DNA of 64,000 nucleotides from Catonella morbi ATCC 51271 (lineage in GTDB: Bacteria > Bacillota > Clostridia > Lachnospirales > Lachnospiraceae). The stretch is from assembly GCF_000160035.2 (NCBI RefSeq), contig NZ_KI535367.1, positions 603,606 through 667,605 on the forward strand. The letters run 5' to 3'. Below the pieces are notes generated by a model. The model worked only from the letters and a program-made list of their open reading frames with translations, ran no database searches and was not told the origin of the DNA. Shown here piece after piece: positions 1 to 8,490 of this stretch. The translations under genes and the position numbers were made by a program. The first letter of the stretch is position 1; the number at the start of each line of letters is the position of its first letter.

Positions 1-479
1 ATTGATGTATAATCATCTGTGAAAATTTGATTCTGTGCTTTGTCTGTCAATAATATTCCTGCCTGTCTTATTTCATCTATGCAGTTTCTTAATAATCCAA
101 TGCTTTCACTGCACCATCTGCCAAACCTTTTTTTGATTCTTATTATTCTTTCATTTTCCTGCCTTGCTCTTATAATTTTTTCTTTTTCCTTTGCTGATAA
201 AGCCATTTTTCTTCCATGCTCTACCATAAGGCTGAAATCATCAATAAGTTTCTTTGCTGCCTGATACTGTGTCAGTCCAAACATCCTTGATACATAATCA
301 ATAGCATCACCGCCTATGCCACAGGCAAAGCAGTGGTAATTCTTATCAATCTTCATACTGGGATGCTTATCCCTGTGGAAAGGACAGCAAACCATACCAT
401 TTTTTCTTATAGCCAGACCATATTTTTCAGCAGCCTGTCTGGCGGTAAGGTGCATTTTTATTTCTGTAAAAATATTCAA
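1..479 (-). CDS. CHC2 zinc-finger primase-like protein (3' end outside window)
   Basis: The minus strand codes from the left edge for an N-terminal DnaG-type zinc ribbon. Visible are the paired cysteine/histidine ligands CPFHRD and YHCFACG, then GGDAIDYV, the classic CHC2 fold that binds template DNA in primases. About 159 residues are seen; the C-terminus lies beyond base 1. I chose the TTG start at 479 because AGGAGAAA sits 8 bases upstream and the resulting N-terminus (MNIFTEIK) matches the usual layout of the family; an ATG at 455 is the alternative. The ribosome binding site can pair with TTTCTCC just upstream, so translation may be gated by a hairpin. Small CHC2 proteins of this kind are common in integrative elements of Lachnospiraceae, which fits the integrase next door. 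Function in element replication is inferred. Confidence 0.8.
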   Translation of the reverse strand, partial: MNIFTEIKMHLTARQAAEKYGLAIRKNGMVCCPFHRDKHPSMKIDKNYHCFACGIGGDAIDYVSRMFGLTQYQAAKKLIDDFSLMVEHGRKMALSAKEKEKIIRARQENERIIRIKKRFGRWCSESIGLLRNCIDEIRQAGILLTDKAQNQIFTDDYTS

Positions 480-556
480 TATGTAATTTCTCCTTTTCTT
501 TGGAGAAAGTCTTTGCTATAATGAGTTTGCGAACAGTTATAGAAAAACTTTCCTTT

Positions 557-1642
557 TTATAATTTGCTGCCCCTGTTACCAGCAGGGGTATTTTCATTTA
601 GATTGTTAAGCATATCCGCTACTTTTTTCTGCTCACTCGGATATAGATGCCCATATGTATTAAGTGTTATTCTAATATCCTTATGCCCTAACCTCTCTTT
701 AATGAGGAGTGGCTGGATTCCCTGATGAATCAGATAGGCACAATGTGAGTGGCGCAAATCATGAACTCTTATTGGCTTCACATCGGCTTTTGCAGTATGC
801 CTTTTCATAGAGTGCTGCAATGCTTCAGCTACAATTGGGAACAGCCTTGCATCTCTTGGATATTTATAGAGCCTTTCATAGTAGCACTTAATATCATCCA
901 TTAAGAACTTTGGAACCGCTACAGTACGGACCGAATTATCTGTCTTAGGCTCTGTAATTATATCCTGCCTGTTCATTCTATAATATGTCTTAGAAATATG
1001 AATTGACATCTGTGTAAAGTCAATATCATTCATTGTAAGAGCCAGCAGTTCTCCCTCACGCATTCCTGTCCAGAATAGAATTTCAAACATAAGATAATGC
1101 ATGCTTGTTGTGTCATATGTCCGGATAAAATGCTGGTATTCATCAAATGTCCAGAATGTGATGCTCCTGTCATCCGACCTTCCCATCTTTTTTACGCTCT
1201 TACAGGGATTAACCCTTAAAGAATAAATTTTTACAGCATGTATGAATATTGCTGTTACCTGATTTTGCAGCATTCTGAGATATGCTTCTGAAAATTCATT
1301 ATTCTCCTTGATAGTTTTCTGCCAGGCTATGATATCAGCCGGCATAATCTCATTCATTTTCTTCTCTCCAAAATATGGTATTACATGCGTATCAATCATA
1401 TATCTTTTATTTCTTAATGTTCTCTGCTTTAGCTCTACCTCTTTGTCTTTCAAGTATATTTCCACAAATGAAGCAAATTTCATATCCATATCCGCTTTTG
1501 AAATTCTTACAAACTCTGCTTCAAACTGCTGTGCTTCTCTTTTTGTCTTGAACCCCCTCTTATTCTTTTTGTGCCTTGCTCCCGTCCGGTCTGTATAATA
1601 AAACTGGCTTCTCCACATATCTCCGTCTTTATATGCCGGCAT
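557..1642 (-). CDS. Tyrosine recombinase / integrase of an integrative element
   Basis: A 361-residue site-specific recombinase. The N-terminal ~50 residues (KDGDMWRSQFYY, then GFKTKREAQQFEAEF) are an arm-type DNA-binding domain, followed by a SAM-like core-binding domain and a C-terminal catalytic domain. The catalytic residues are visible: Arg in GMREGELLAL, His and Arg in HDLRHSHCAY, His in LGHKDI and the Tyr nucleophile in TLNTYGHLYP. Start at 1642 is preferred over an ATG at 1657 because AAAGGAGG lies directly before it. It follows the excisionase gene at once, so both are one operon read from the operator-controlled promoter near 1920. Its job is most likely excision and integration of the element that also carries the CHC2 primase. 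Family recognition is firm; the target site is not known. Confidence 0.93.
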   Translation of the reverse strand: MPAYKDGDMWRSQFYYTDRTGARHKKNKRGFKTKREAQQFEAEFVRISKADMDMKFASFVEIYLKDKEVELKQRTLRNKRYMIDTHVIPYFGEKKMNEIMPADIIAWQKTIKENNEFSEAYLRMLQNQVTAIFIHAVKIYSLRVNPCKSVKKMGRSDDRSITFWTFDEYQHFIRTYDTTSMHYLMFEILFWTGMREGELLALTMNDIDFTQMSIHISKTYYRMNRQDIITEPKTDNSVRTVAVPKFLMDDIKCYYERLYKYPRDARLFPIVAEALQHSMKRHTAKADVKPIRVHDLRHSHCAYLIHQGIQPLLIKERLGHKDIRITLNTYGHLYPSEQKKVADMLNNLNENTPAGNRGSKL

Positions 1643-1657
1643 ACTTCCTCCTTTCAT

Positions 1658-1843
1658 CTAAGCCGAAATCCCATAGAAACGCTCCTTAAAATACCTTATT
1701 GAAATTTTCCCTGCTACAATCATATATCCCTGCCTTGAAAGTTCTTGATTCATTTTCTGAATCAGTTTGTATGAATGTCCTTTCGATATGCCAAGGATAT
1801 CCGCTACCTCCTTTGCTGTGTAATACACTTTTTCTTTGTCCAT
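1658..1843 (-). CDS. Excisionase-like small helix-turn-helix protein
   Basis: Sixty-one residues with a winged-helix/MerR-like fold typical of small excisionases: YTAKEVADILGISKGHSYKLIQ is the helix-turn-helix. AAAAGGAGGAAAAACAC precedes the ATG. The stop codon touches the upstream alternative ATG of the integrase gene, so the two are co-translated from one transcript. As with Tn916-type Xis, it probably bends DNA at the attachment sites to favour excision. This function is inferred from size, fold and its position directly before the integrase gene. Confidence 0.82.
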   Translation of the reverse strand: MDKEKVYYTAKEVADILGISKGHSYKLIQKMNQELSRQGYMIVAGKISIRYFKERFYGISA

Positions 1844-1878
1844 GTGTTTTTCCTCCTTTTTATAAATTCAGTTTCATA

Positions 1879-1971
1879 TAGCGTTATCGCTACTTTATTT
1901 ACATTATCATTATATGTAGCGTATACGCTACTGTCAAGTAGTTTTTAAAGATTTTTGTAGCGATTTCACTA
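1879..1971. promoter_or_regulatory. Three palindromic operators between excisionase and XRE repressor genes
   Basis: Three sites share the half-site TAGCG: TAGCG-TTAT-CGCTA at 1879-1892, GTAGCG-TATA-CGCTAC at 1916-1931 (perfect) and TAGCG-ATTT-CACTA at 1958-1971 (one degenerate half). Centres are spaced 38 and 41 bp. They lie between two divergent genes, one of which encodes an XRE repressor, so they are its probable binding sites. The third site overlaps the presumed promoter region of the repressor gene itself (TATACT at 1981-1986), suggesting autoregulation. Confidence 0.75.
1909..1937 (-). promoter_or_regulatory. Consensus promoter of the excisionase-integrase operon
   Basis: On the minus strand TTGACA (1937-1932) and TATAAT (1914-1909) are separated by exactly 17 bases, a perfect sigma-A promoter. 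The 17-base spacer contains a perfect 16-bp palindrome (1916-1931), so a bound regulator would block RNA polymerase directly. Confidence 0.85.
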
Positions 1972-2043
1972 TATTTATGCTATACTTGTAAAAGAATGTA
2001 AATCTGAGTAAAACCTTTAAAAATATATTGAAAGGAAAATACT

Positions 2044-2910
2044 ATGGACATAGCTGAAAGAATTAAAAGATTAAGAGAACTGTATAATATAACTGCTAAT
2101 GAATTGGCTGAGATTACCGGCATACATCCTGTATCAATACGAAAATACGAAACAAATAAAATGGTTCCTGGAATTGAAGTCATTGATAAAATGTGCAATG
2201 CACTTAATCTTTCCAGAATGGTATTTGAAGGAATTCCAAAACAGAATACTGATTTTCATTTTACCGGAGATTTTTTTCAGGTATTATTTCTACTGCTTGC
2301 AAATAATACACTGAATGCCGAAGGCCCATTCTCTCTAAATCTTGAAAATAGACTTGACAAGACTTATTTTACCTTGAACCCTCTGCTCTCAAAGTATATT
2401 AAAATTTGGAATGGCGACACTGAAATCCCATTGGAGAATTTAACTATTACCCTCAATACCGATGACGACATGGAAGATAACAGCATATGGTTCAATTCTT
2501 ATCTATATAACCTGTCTCATTCCTTCACCGAGGTTGCAGAGAAACAGCAGTTTGACCTCATGCTAACAGACCATGGCTGGAAAGAACATCTGAAGGGATT
2601 TGACAGTTACGAAGATTCTCAGATAGCTTTACAGAAAGTACTTGATTCAGGCGGCACATTATATGACTATATCGAGCATCTTGAAGTCCCTGAATTAGTA
2701 AAAAATCAACTAATTGGTCACTATGAAGATGATTGGATATTTAATCATTTGAAAGATGAACAATTTCCTGTTAAAGAGGATTTTAATACCAGACTCAATT
2801 GGATAATGCAAAGGCGCGAGCGAATCAAACAGTATAAGAAAGAGCACCCAAAATATAAAGAAGAAATCAAAAATTTTACCATAAACGAAGCCAAATCTAA
2901 GCAGAAATAA
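2044..2910 (+). CDS. XRE-family transcriptional repressor of the element
   Basis: A 288-residue protein with an N-terminal Cro/CI helix-turn-helix (residues ~5-62: ERIKRLRELYNITANELAEITG then IHPVSIRKYETNK). The remaining ~220 residues are acidic, unrecognised and without a visible LexA-type Ser/Lys protease motif, so SOS-style self-cleavage is not supported. GAAAGGAAAATACT precedes the ATG. It is divergent from the excisionase-integrase operon and the intergenic palindromes are its likely operators. Probable role: keeping the element quiescent. The C-terminal part may sense a ligand or a partner protein; this is a guess. Confidence 0.85.
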   Translation: MDIAERIKRLRELYNITANELAEITGIHPVSIRKYETNKMVPGIEVIDKMCNALNLSRMVFEGIPKQNTDFHFTGDFFQVLFLLLANNTLNAEGPFSLNLENRLDKTYFTLNPLLSKYIKIWNGDTEIPLENLTITLNTDDDMEDNSIWFNSYLYNLSHSFTEVAEKQQFDLMLTDHGWKEHLKGFDSYEDSQIALQKVLDSGGTLYDYIEHLEVPELVKNQLIGHYEDDWIFNHLKDEQFPVKEDFNTRLNWIMQRRERIKQYKKEHPKYKEEIKNFTINEAKSKQK

Positions 2911-2917
2911 CTCCCCC

Positions 2918-2948
2918 TTGGCTCTATTCCCTAAAAAAATAGAGCCAA
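2918..2948. terminator. Terminator after the XRE repressor gene
   Basis: An 11-bp perfect stem (TTGGCTCTATT / AATAGAGCCAA) with a 9-base loop begins 8 bases after the repressor stop codon. It lacks a long T-run on the plus strand, so efficiency is uncertain. A further copy of AATAGAGCC follows, and the same 9 bases recur inverted at the tuf terminator. Confidence 0.55.
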
Positions 2949-3003
2949 AATAGAGCCACAGACACCTTTACTTCACCTAACTAAAGTTTCAAAACCCACA
3001 AAA

Positions 3004-3031
3004 AGCCTCCCGGGGTCATCCCCGGAAGGCT
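3004..3031 (-). terminator. Terminator of the str operon / tuf
   Basis: On the minus strand AGCCTTCCGGGG-ATGA-CCCCGGGAGGCT forms a GC-rich stem-loop followed by TTTTTG, 35 bases after the tuf stop codon: a textbook Rho-independent terminator. Confidence 0.85.
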
Positions 3032-3065
3032 CTATTTTACTTAATTTCTATCCAATCAGCTAATA

Positions 3066-4253
3066 TTACTCAACGATAGTAGCAACCTTACCTGATCCAA
3101 CTGTTCTACCACCCTCACGGATAGCAAAACCAAGACCGGCTTCCATAGCTACCGGATGGATGAGCTCAACTGTAATCTCTGCGTTATCACCAGGCATACA
3201 CATCTCTGCATCGCCGTTAAGTGTAACTACACCGGTAACGTCTGTTGTTCTGAAATAGAACTGTGGACGATAGTTGTTGAAGAATGGAGTATGACGTCCA
3301 CCCTCTTCTTTTGAAAGAACGTAAACCTGAGCTGTAAACTTCTTGTGGCAAGTTACGCTGCCCGGTTTGCAGAGAACCTGTCCTCTTTCAATCTCGTCAC
3401 GGTTAACACCACGAAGAAGAGCACCAATGTTATCACCTGCTTCAGCAGTATCAAGAAGCTTACGGAACATCTCGATACCTGTAACTGTTGTCTTTCTATT
3501 CTCTTCACGACCACCAACGATCTCAAGTTCGTCATTAAGTCTGAGTGTACCACGCTCTACTCTACCTGTAGCAACAGTACCACGACCTGTAATTGTAAAT
3601 ACGTCCTCAACAGGCATAAGGAATGGCTTATCTACATCACGCTCAGGATCCGGAATGTAAGAGTCAACTGTATCCATAAGTTCCATAATCTTATCTCCCC
3701 AAGGACCATGTGGATCCTCAAGAGCCTTAAGAGCTGAACCTCTGACGATTGGGCAACCTTTGAAACCATACTCTTCAAGCTGCTCTGTAACTTCCATCTC
3801 TACGAGATCGATAAGCTCCTCATCATCAACCATATCACACTTGTTAAGGAATACTACGATGTAAGGAACACCTACCTGACGGCTGAGAAGGATGTGCTCT
3901 CTTGTCTGAGCCATAACACCATCAGTTGCAGCAACAACGAGGATAGCACCATCCATCTGTGCGGCACCGGTAATCATGTTCTTAACGTAGTCAGCATGTC
4001 CCGGGCAGTCAACGTGTGCATAGTGTCTCTTAGCTGTAGAATACTCTACGTGAGCTGTAGAGATAGTGATACCTCTTTCTCTCTCTTCCGGAGCCTTATC
4101 AATATTTGCGAAATCTACCGCAGCATTTCCTGACACTCTCTCAGAAAGAACCTTTGTAATAGCTGCTGTAAGTGTTGTTTTACCATGATCTACGTGACCA
4201 ATGGTACCAATATTACAATGTACTTTGCTTCTCTCAAATTTAGCCTTTGCCAT
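3066..4253 (-). CDS. tuf: Elongation factor Tu
   Basis: Full-length EF-Tu (395 residues), the GTPase that carries aminoacyl-tRNA to the ribosomal A site. GTP-binding motifs are intact: GHVDHGKT (G1), DCPGHADYV (G3) and NKCDMVDD (G4), followed by domains II and III ending in [15 protein letters not shown]. It is the last gene of the str operon and also has its own promoter in the 162-base gap after fusA, which is common because EF-Tu is needed in excess. AAGGAGGAAG precedes the ATG. Confidence 0.98.
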   Translation of the reverse strand: MAKAKFERSKVHCNIGTIGHVDHGKTTLTAAITKVLSERVSGNAAVDFANIDKAPEERERGITISTAHVEYSTAKRHYAHVDCPGHADYVKNMITGAAQMDGAILVVAATDGVMAQTREHILLSRQVGVPYIVVFLNKCDMVDDEELIDLVEMEVTEQLEEYGFKGCPIVRGSALKALEDPHGPWGDKIMELMDTVDSYIPDPERDVDKPFLMPVEDVFTITGRGTVATGRVERGTLRLNDELEIVGGREENRKTTVTGIEMFRKLLDTAEAGDNIGALLRGVNRDEIERGQVLCKPGSVTCHKKFTAQVYVLSKEEGGRHTPFFNNYRPQFYFRTTDVTGVVTLNGDAEMCMPGDNAEITVELIHPVAMEAGLGFAIREGGRTVGSGKVATIVE

Positions 4254-4371
4254 TTTGAAACTTCCTCCTTAATTATGGAAAATATTGTGATTAATCTAAA
4301 TCACTATTCTTTATTCCGGTCAGCTTTGATAGCCTTGTTAAAATGTACCAAAGTTGACCATATTAAGACTT

Positions 4372-4400
4372 ATTATATTCTAAAAACTGTATATTTGCAA
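4372..4400 (-). promoter_or_regulatory. Internal promoter for tuf
   Basis: Minus strand TTGCAA (4400-4395), 17-base spacer, TATAAT (4377-4372), between fusA and tuf. It would let tuf be transcribed above the level of the upstream operon. Confidence 0.7.
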
Positions 4401-4415
4401 GTAAAATTATTATTA

Positions 4416-6548
4416 TTACTTACCGGATTTCTCCTGATTTTTTGCAGAAAGAACTTTCTCCTGAACGTTCTTAGGTACCTGCTCATAGTGATCAAAGAAC
4501 ATTGAGTAGTTACCGCGTCCCTGCGTTCTTGAACGAAGGTCTGTAGCATAACCGAACATTTCAGCGAGAGGTACAAAACCTTTTACCATCTTACCGCCGC
4601 CGATATCTTCCATACCCTCGATACGTCCACGGCGTGAATTGATATCACCGATTACATCACCCATGTACTCTTCAGGCATTGTTACTTCAACCTTCATAAT
4701 AGGTTCAACCAGAACTGAACCACCCTTGTTCATAGCATCCTTCATAGCCATAGAACCTGCTACATGGAAAGCCATTTCTGAGGAGTCAACTTCATGGTAA
4801 GAACCATCGTATACATTAGCATGTACACCGATAACAGGGAAACCGCCAAGGATACCTGCCTTTGTAGCCTCTTCGATACCTTCGAAGATTGGCTGTATGT
4901 ATTCCTTAGGAATAGCGCCACCGACAACGGTAGATTCACACTTAAATGTCTCTTCTGAGTTAACATCAAGCGGAGCAAATTTAACTTTACAGTGACCGTA
5001 CTGACCACGTCCACCGGACTGTCTGATGTACTTAGCTTCAACTTCACAAGGTTTTGTAAGAGCTTCTCTGTATGCAACCTGAGGTGCACCAACATTAGCT
5101 TCTACATTGAACTCGCGAAGGAGACGGTCAACGATAATTTCAAGATGGAGTTCACCCATACCTGCGATAATTGTTTGTCCTGTCTCTGTATCTGTATGTG
5201 CCTTAAATGTAGGATCCTCTTCTGCAAGCTTAGCAAGGGCCTCACCAAGTTTACCCTGTCCTGCTTTAGTCTTAGGCTCGATAGCAAGCTCAATAACCGG
5301 CTCAGGGAATTCCATAGACTCAAGTATTACAGGATGCTGCTCATCACAGATGGTATCACCTGTAGCCGTTATCTTAAGACCTACTGCTGCTGCAATATCT
5401 CCTGAGAATACCTGTTCAATCTCAGAACGCTTATTAGCGTGCATCTGAAGTATACGTCCTACTCTTTCCTTCTTGCCCTTAGTAGCATTAAGCACATAAG
5501 AACCTGAATTAAGAATACCTGAGTAAACTCTGAAGAAAGCAAGTTTTCCTACGAATGGGTCTGTCATAATCTTGAACGCAAGAGCTGCAAAAGGTTCTTC
5601 ATCAGACGAATGCCTAACGACTTCGTTTCCTTCCATATCAACACCTGTGATATCAGGGATATCTGTAGGTGCAGGCATGAACTCCAATACTGCATCAAGA
5701 AGTTTCTGAACACCCTTGTTTCTGTATGCCGTACCGCAGCAAACCGGAATAGCCTTGCAAGCGATTGTTCCCTTACGAAGAGCTGCCTTAAGGGCAGGTA
5801 TCTCAGGGATATTGCCGTCAAGATACTCCATCATAAGATCATCATCAAGCTCACAGCATTTCTCAATAAGCTCATCATGATAGATTGCCGCATCATCTTT
5901 CATATCATCAGGTATATCTGTAACGTTAATGTTCTCTCCCTTATCTCCTTCGAAGATGTAGGCTTTCATCTCAAACAAGTCAACAACACCCACAAATGTA
6001 TCTTCTTTTCCTATAGGAAGCTGAAGAAGCACTGGGTTCTTGCCAAGCTTAGTCTTAATCTGCTCTACTGCTCCGTAGAAGTTCGCACCAAGTATGTCCA
6101 TCTTATTGATATAAGCCATACGAGGTACATTGTACTGATCAGCCTGCCTCCAAACGTTTTCAGACTGAGGCTCAACTCCGCCTTTTGCACAGAATACACC
6201 TACTGCACCATCAAGTACACGAAGTGAACGCTCAACTTCAACAGTGAAGTCTACGTGTCCGGGTGTATCAATGATGTTTATACGGTATGGGAGTGCTCCC
6301 GGCATTGGCTTACCCTCTTTTTCAAGAGTCCAATGACAGGTTGTAGCCGCGGATGTGATGGTTATACCTCTTTCCTGCTCCTGAGCCATCCAGTCCATGG
6401 TAGCAGTGCCTTCATGGGTATCACCAATCTTATAATTTACACCAGTGTAGAATAAGATACGCTCTGTAAGAGTAGTCTTACCTGCATCGATATGAGCCAT
6501 AATACCGATATTTCTGGTTCTTTCAAGTGGATATTCTCTTTTAGCCAA
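4416..6548 (-). CDS. fusA: Elongation factor G
   Basis: A 710-residue translocase GTPase that moves tRNA and mRNA through the ribosome. AHIDAGKTT (G1), [11 protein letters not shown] (G3) and NKMD (G4) are present, and the C-terminal domains IV-V ([22 protein letters not shown]) are complete. The start is the TTG at 6548, giving [18 protein letters not shown] lies 8 bases upstream. A further upstream in-frame TTG would put the start inside that ribosome binding site and is not credible. It follows rpsG by 15 bases in the str operon. Confidence 0.97.
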   Translation of the reverse strand: MAKREYPLERTRNIGIMAHIDAGKTTLTERILFYTGVNYKIGDTHEGTATMDWMAQEQERGITITSAATTCHWTLEKEGKPMPGALPYRINIIDTPGHVDFTVEVERSLRVLDGAVGVFCAKGGVEPQSENVWRQADQYNVPRMAYINKMDILGANFYGAVEQIKTKLGKNPVLLQLPIGKEDTFVGVVDLFEMKAYIFEGDKGENINVTDIPDDMKDDAAIYHDELIEKCCELDDDLMMEYLDGNIPEIPALKAALRKGTIACKAIPVCCGTAYRNKGVQKLLDAVLEFMPAPTDIPDITGVDMEGNEVVRHSSDEEPFAALAFKIMTDPFVGKLAFFRVYSGILNSGSYVLNATKGKKERVGRILQMHANKRSEIEQVFSGDIAAAVGLKITATGDTICDEQHPVILESMEFPEPVIELAIEPKTKAGQGKLGEALAKLAEEDPTFKAHTDTETGQTIIAGMGELHLEIIVDRLLREFNVEANVGAPQVAYREALTKPCEVEAKYIRQSGGRGQYGHCKVKFAPLDVNSEETFKCESTVVGGAIPKEYIQPIFEGIEEATKAGILGGFPVIGVHANVYDGSYHEVDSSEMAFHVAGSMAMKDAMNKGGSVLVEPIMKVEVTMPEEYMGDVIGDINSRRGRIEGMEDIGGGKMVKGFVPLAEMFGYATDLRSRTQGRGNYSMFFDHYEQVPKNVQEKVLSAKNQEKSGK

Positions 6549-6563
6549 CGATTTTTCCTCCAA

Positions 6564-7034
6564 TTACCAGCGATAATGAGCGAATGCCTTATTAGCTTCA
6601 GCCATCTTGTGCATATCCTCTTTTCTCTTAACCGCTGCTCCGGTGTTATTAATAGCGTCTAATATTTCGTTAGCAAGTCTTTCTTCCTGTGTTTTCTCAC
6701 TTCTGGCGCGAGAAAATGTAGTAAGCCATCTGAGTGCTAACGCCTGTCTTCTTTCAGGTCTAACCTCTACAGGTACCTGATAAGTAGCACCACCGATACG
6801 GCGAGCCTTAACCTCAAGTACAGGCATGATGTTATTCATAGCCTCTTCAAAAGCATCTACTGCCTTCTTGCCGCTCTTCTCTTCAACACGAGCAAAAGCG
6901 CCATATACTATCTTCTGTGCTACACCCTTTTTACCGTCAAGCATTATATTGTTTACTAATTTAGTAACAAGTTTGCTGTCGTAAATCGGATCTGCAAGCA
7001 CGTCTCTTTTTATTATATGTCCTTTACGTGGCAC
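6564..7034 (-). CDS. rpsG: 30S ribosomal protein S7
   Basis: A 156-residue S7, primary 16S rRNA-binding protein that nucleates assembly of the 30S head and touches the E-site t[23 protein letters not shown] and the C-terminal [14 protein letters not shown] are characteristic. Translation starts at a GTG with GGAGGG 7 bases upstream. It lies between rpsL and fusA as in the canonical str operon. Confidence 0.97.
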   Translation of the reverse strand: MPRKGHIIKRDVLADPIYDSKLVTKLVNNIMLDGKKGVAQKIVYGAFARVEEKSGKKAVDAFEEAMNNIMPVLEVKARRIGGATYQVPVEVRPERRQALALRWLTTFSRARSEKTQEERLANEILDAINNTGAAVKRKEDMHKMAEANKAFAHYRW

Positions 7035-7165
7035 GTTTCTTCCCTCCTAAACAGAATTCTGATTACAGATTCTTAGGTACTCACTATCATTATTAGTGTC
7101 CGTGCTGGGTAAATCTTAATCCCGCACTTTTAATCCTAAAATCCTTGTTCGATTGTTACCGCTAA

Positions 7166-7585
7166 TTATTTAGCTTCCTTTGGTCTCTTAGCACCGTATT
7201 TACTACGAGCCTGACGTCTCTTAGCAACACCTGCTGTATCAAGGGTACCACGAACAATATGATATCTTGTACCTGGAAGGTCTTTTACTCTACCGCCGCG
7301 GATAAGAACAACGCTGTGCTCCTGAAGGTTATGTCCTTCACCAGGAATGTAGCTTGTTACCTCGATACCGTTAGAAAGACGTACTCTGGCAATCTTTCTA
7401 AGCGCTGAGTTAGGCTTCTTAGGTGTAGCTGTTCTAACTGCTGTACAAACACCTCTCTTCTGTGGAGAAGAGTGCTCAACAGTTGTCTTTCTTAAGGAGT
7501 TAACTGACTTCTGCAGAGCAGGAGAGTTAGACTTCTTAGCAACAGTCTGTCTACCCTTTCTTACGAGCTGATTAAAAGTTGGCAT
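7166..7585 (-). CDS. rpsL: 30S ribosomal protein S12
   Basis: A 139-residue S12 of the decoding centre. [12 protein letters not shown]-type (here [11 protein letters not shown]) and [12 protein letters not shown] loops carry the lysines whose change gives streptomycin resistance; both are in the wild-type state, so the copy looks streptomycin-sensitive. The ~15-residue insertion before PQKRGVC is the normal Gram-positive form. First gene of the str operon. Confidence 0.97.
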   Translation of the reverse strand: MPTFNQLVRKGRQTVAKKSNSPALQKSVNSLRKTTVEHSSPQKRGVCTAVRTATPKKPNSALRKIARVRLSNGIEVTSYIPGEGHNLQEHSVVLIRGGRVKDLPGTRYHIVRGTLDTAGVAKRRQARSKYGAKRPKEAK

Positions 7586-7672
7586 TAATTTTCACCTCCT
7601 ATTTTCTTATTTTTGATATCTGTGCAATTATCTGCACACAAAATCTACGCCTGTCAGACATGCGTATTTATC

Positions 7673-7701
7673 ATTATATTACATTTTAACGGCTATGTCA
7701 A
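7673..7701 (-). promoter_or_regulatory. Consensus promoter of the str operon
   Basis: Minus strand TTGACA (7701-7696), 17-base spacer, TATAAT (7678-7673), about 90 bases before rpsL. The leader between contains two short hairpins (ACGC...GCGT and GTGC...GCAC type), possibly for autogenous control; this last point is inference. Confidence 0.85.
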
Positions 7702-7750
7702 ACGGAAATTTCTTATTTTTTAAGCTTCATCGCAACATTTGCCATAAATA

Positions 7751-7993
7751 TCATTCCACAAACTCATACATCTCTTTAGCTTCATCCTTCTTTACGGTCT
7801 CAGCTATTTCGGTAATTTTTACTTTTAACTGCTTATCCCCGAAACCGATTGTAATTATATCCCCAATCTTTACCTCTGTGCCTGCCTTTGCCTGCTTGTC
7901 ATTTACATATACCCTGCCCGCATCACAGGCTGACTTTGCTACCGTTCTTCTTTTTATAAGGCGTGACACCTTTATATATTTATCAAGTCTCAT
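7751..7993 (-). CDS. rqcP: S4-domain RNA-binding protein RqcP (YabO/Hsp15-like)
   Basis: Eighty residues forming one S4 fold: MRLDKYIKVSRLIKRRTVAK, then AGRVYVNDKQAKAGTEVKIGD. In B. subtilis the equivalent (YabO) is RqcP, which works with RqcH in adding alanine tails to nascent chains on stalled 50S subunits. In B. subtilis yabO lies a few genes after pth and mfd; here the same genes lie just upstream, which supports orthology. It follows hup by 65 bases, with a terminator-like hairpin between. Confidence 0.85.
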   Translation of the reverse strand: MRLDKYIKVSRLIKRRTVAKSACDAGRVYVNDKQAKAGTEVKIGDIITIGFGDKQLKVKITEIAETVKKDEAKEMYEFVE

Positions 7994-8008
7994 TTTTCAT
8001 TCTCCTAT

Positions 8009-8040
8009 CAAAAAAGGAGCCATCCTCTCAGACAGCTCCC
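8009..8040 (-). terminator. Terminator or attenuator between hup and rqcP
   Basis: Minus strand GGGAGC...GCTCC stem with a 14-base loop followed by TTTTTTG. It lies in the 65-base gap after hup and would end most hup transcripts, with readthrough into rqcP. Confidence 0.7.
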
Positions 8041-8058
8041 TCATTTTTATGAAGTTAA

Positions 8059-8346
8059 TTACTTCTTTGTCTTTGTGTTGATTGCATCCTTAAGAGCCTT
8101 ACCAGCCTTAAACTTTGCTGCGTTTGAAGCAGGAATCTTAATTGTCTTCTTTGTCTGTGGGTTTCTTCCTTCTCTTGCAGCTCTCTTTGATACTTCAAAT
8201 GTACCAAAGCCTACTAACTGAACTTTTCCACCCTTCTTAAGCTCCTCAGTAACAACGTCTACAAAAGCCTTAACAGCCTTCTCTGCGTCAACTTTCTTCA
8301 ACTCAGTTTTTTCAGCAATAGCTGATACAAGTTCTGCCTTATTCAT
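8059..8346 (-). CDS. hup: HU-family DNA-binding protein
   Basis: A 95-residue histone-like protein that bends and compacts DNA as a dimer. MNKAELVSAIAEKTELKKVD forms the helical half; VGFGTFEVSKRAAREGRNPQ is the conserved beta-arm signature. AGGAGG sits 10 bases before the ATG. A 7-bp hairpin (8374-8391) is found in the leader. Confidence 0.96.
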   Translation of the reverse strand: MNKAELVSAIAEKTELKKVDAEKAVKAFVDVVTEELKKGGKVQLVGFGTFEVSKRAAREGRNPQTKKTIKIPASNAAKFKAGKALKDAINTKTKK

Positions 8347-8373
8347 GGAATAAATCCTCCTATAATTTTCTTG

Positions 8374-8391
8374 TGCGGATATAAATCCGCA
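8374..8391. promoter_or_regulatory. Hairpin in the hup leader
   Basis: TGCGGAT-ATAA-ATCCGCA is a 7-bp inverted repeat 28 bases before the hup start codon. It may be an operator or an mRNA-stabilising stem; the sequence does not decide. Confidence 0.4.
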
Positions 8392-8490
8392 TACAACAAT
8401 AAGTCTACAAATTACTTATAAACTTATTAAAGCGATTTGTCAAGTAATTTTAAGGGAAAATACTTGATTTTTAGGCATTTTTAGAATATT

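Noticed and set aside
40-264. Open plus-strand frame with hydrophobic sequence at the left edge
   Set aside because: It is antisense to the CHC2 primase gene, which has clear zinc ligands, and it lacks a ribosome binding site.
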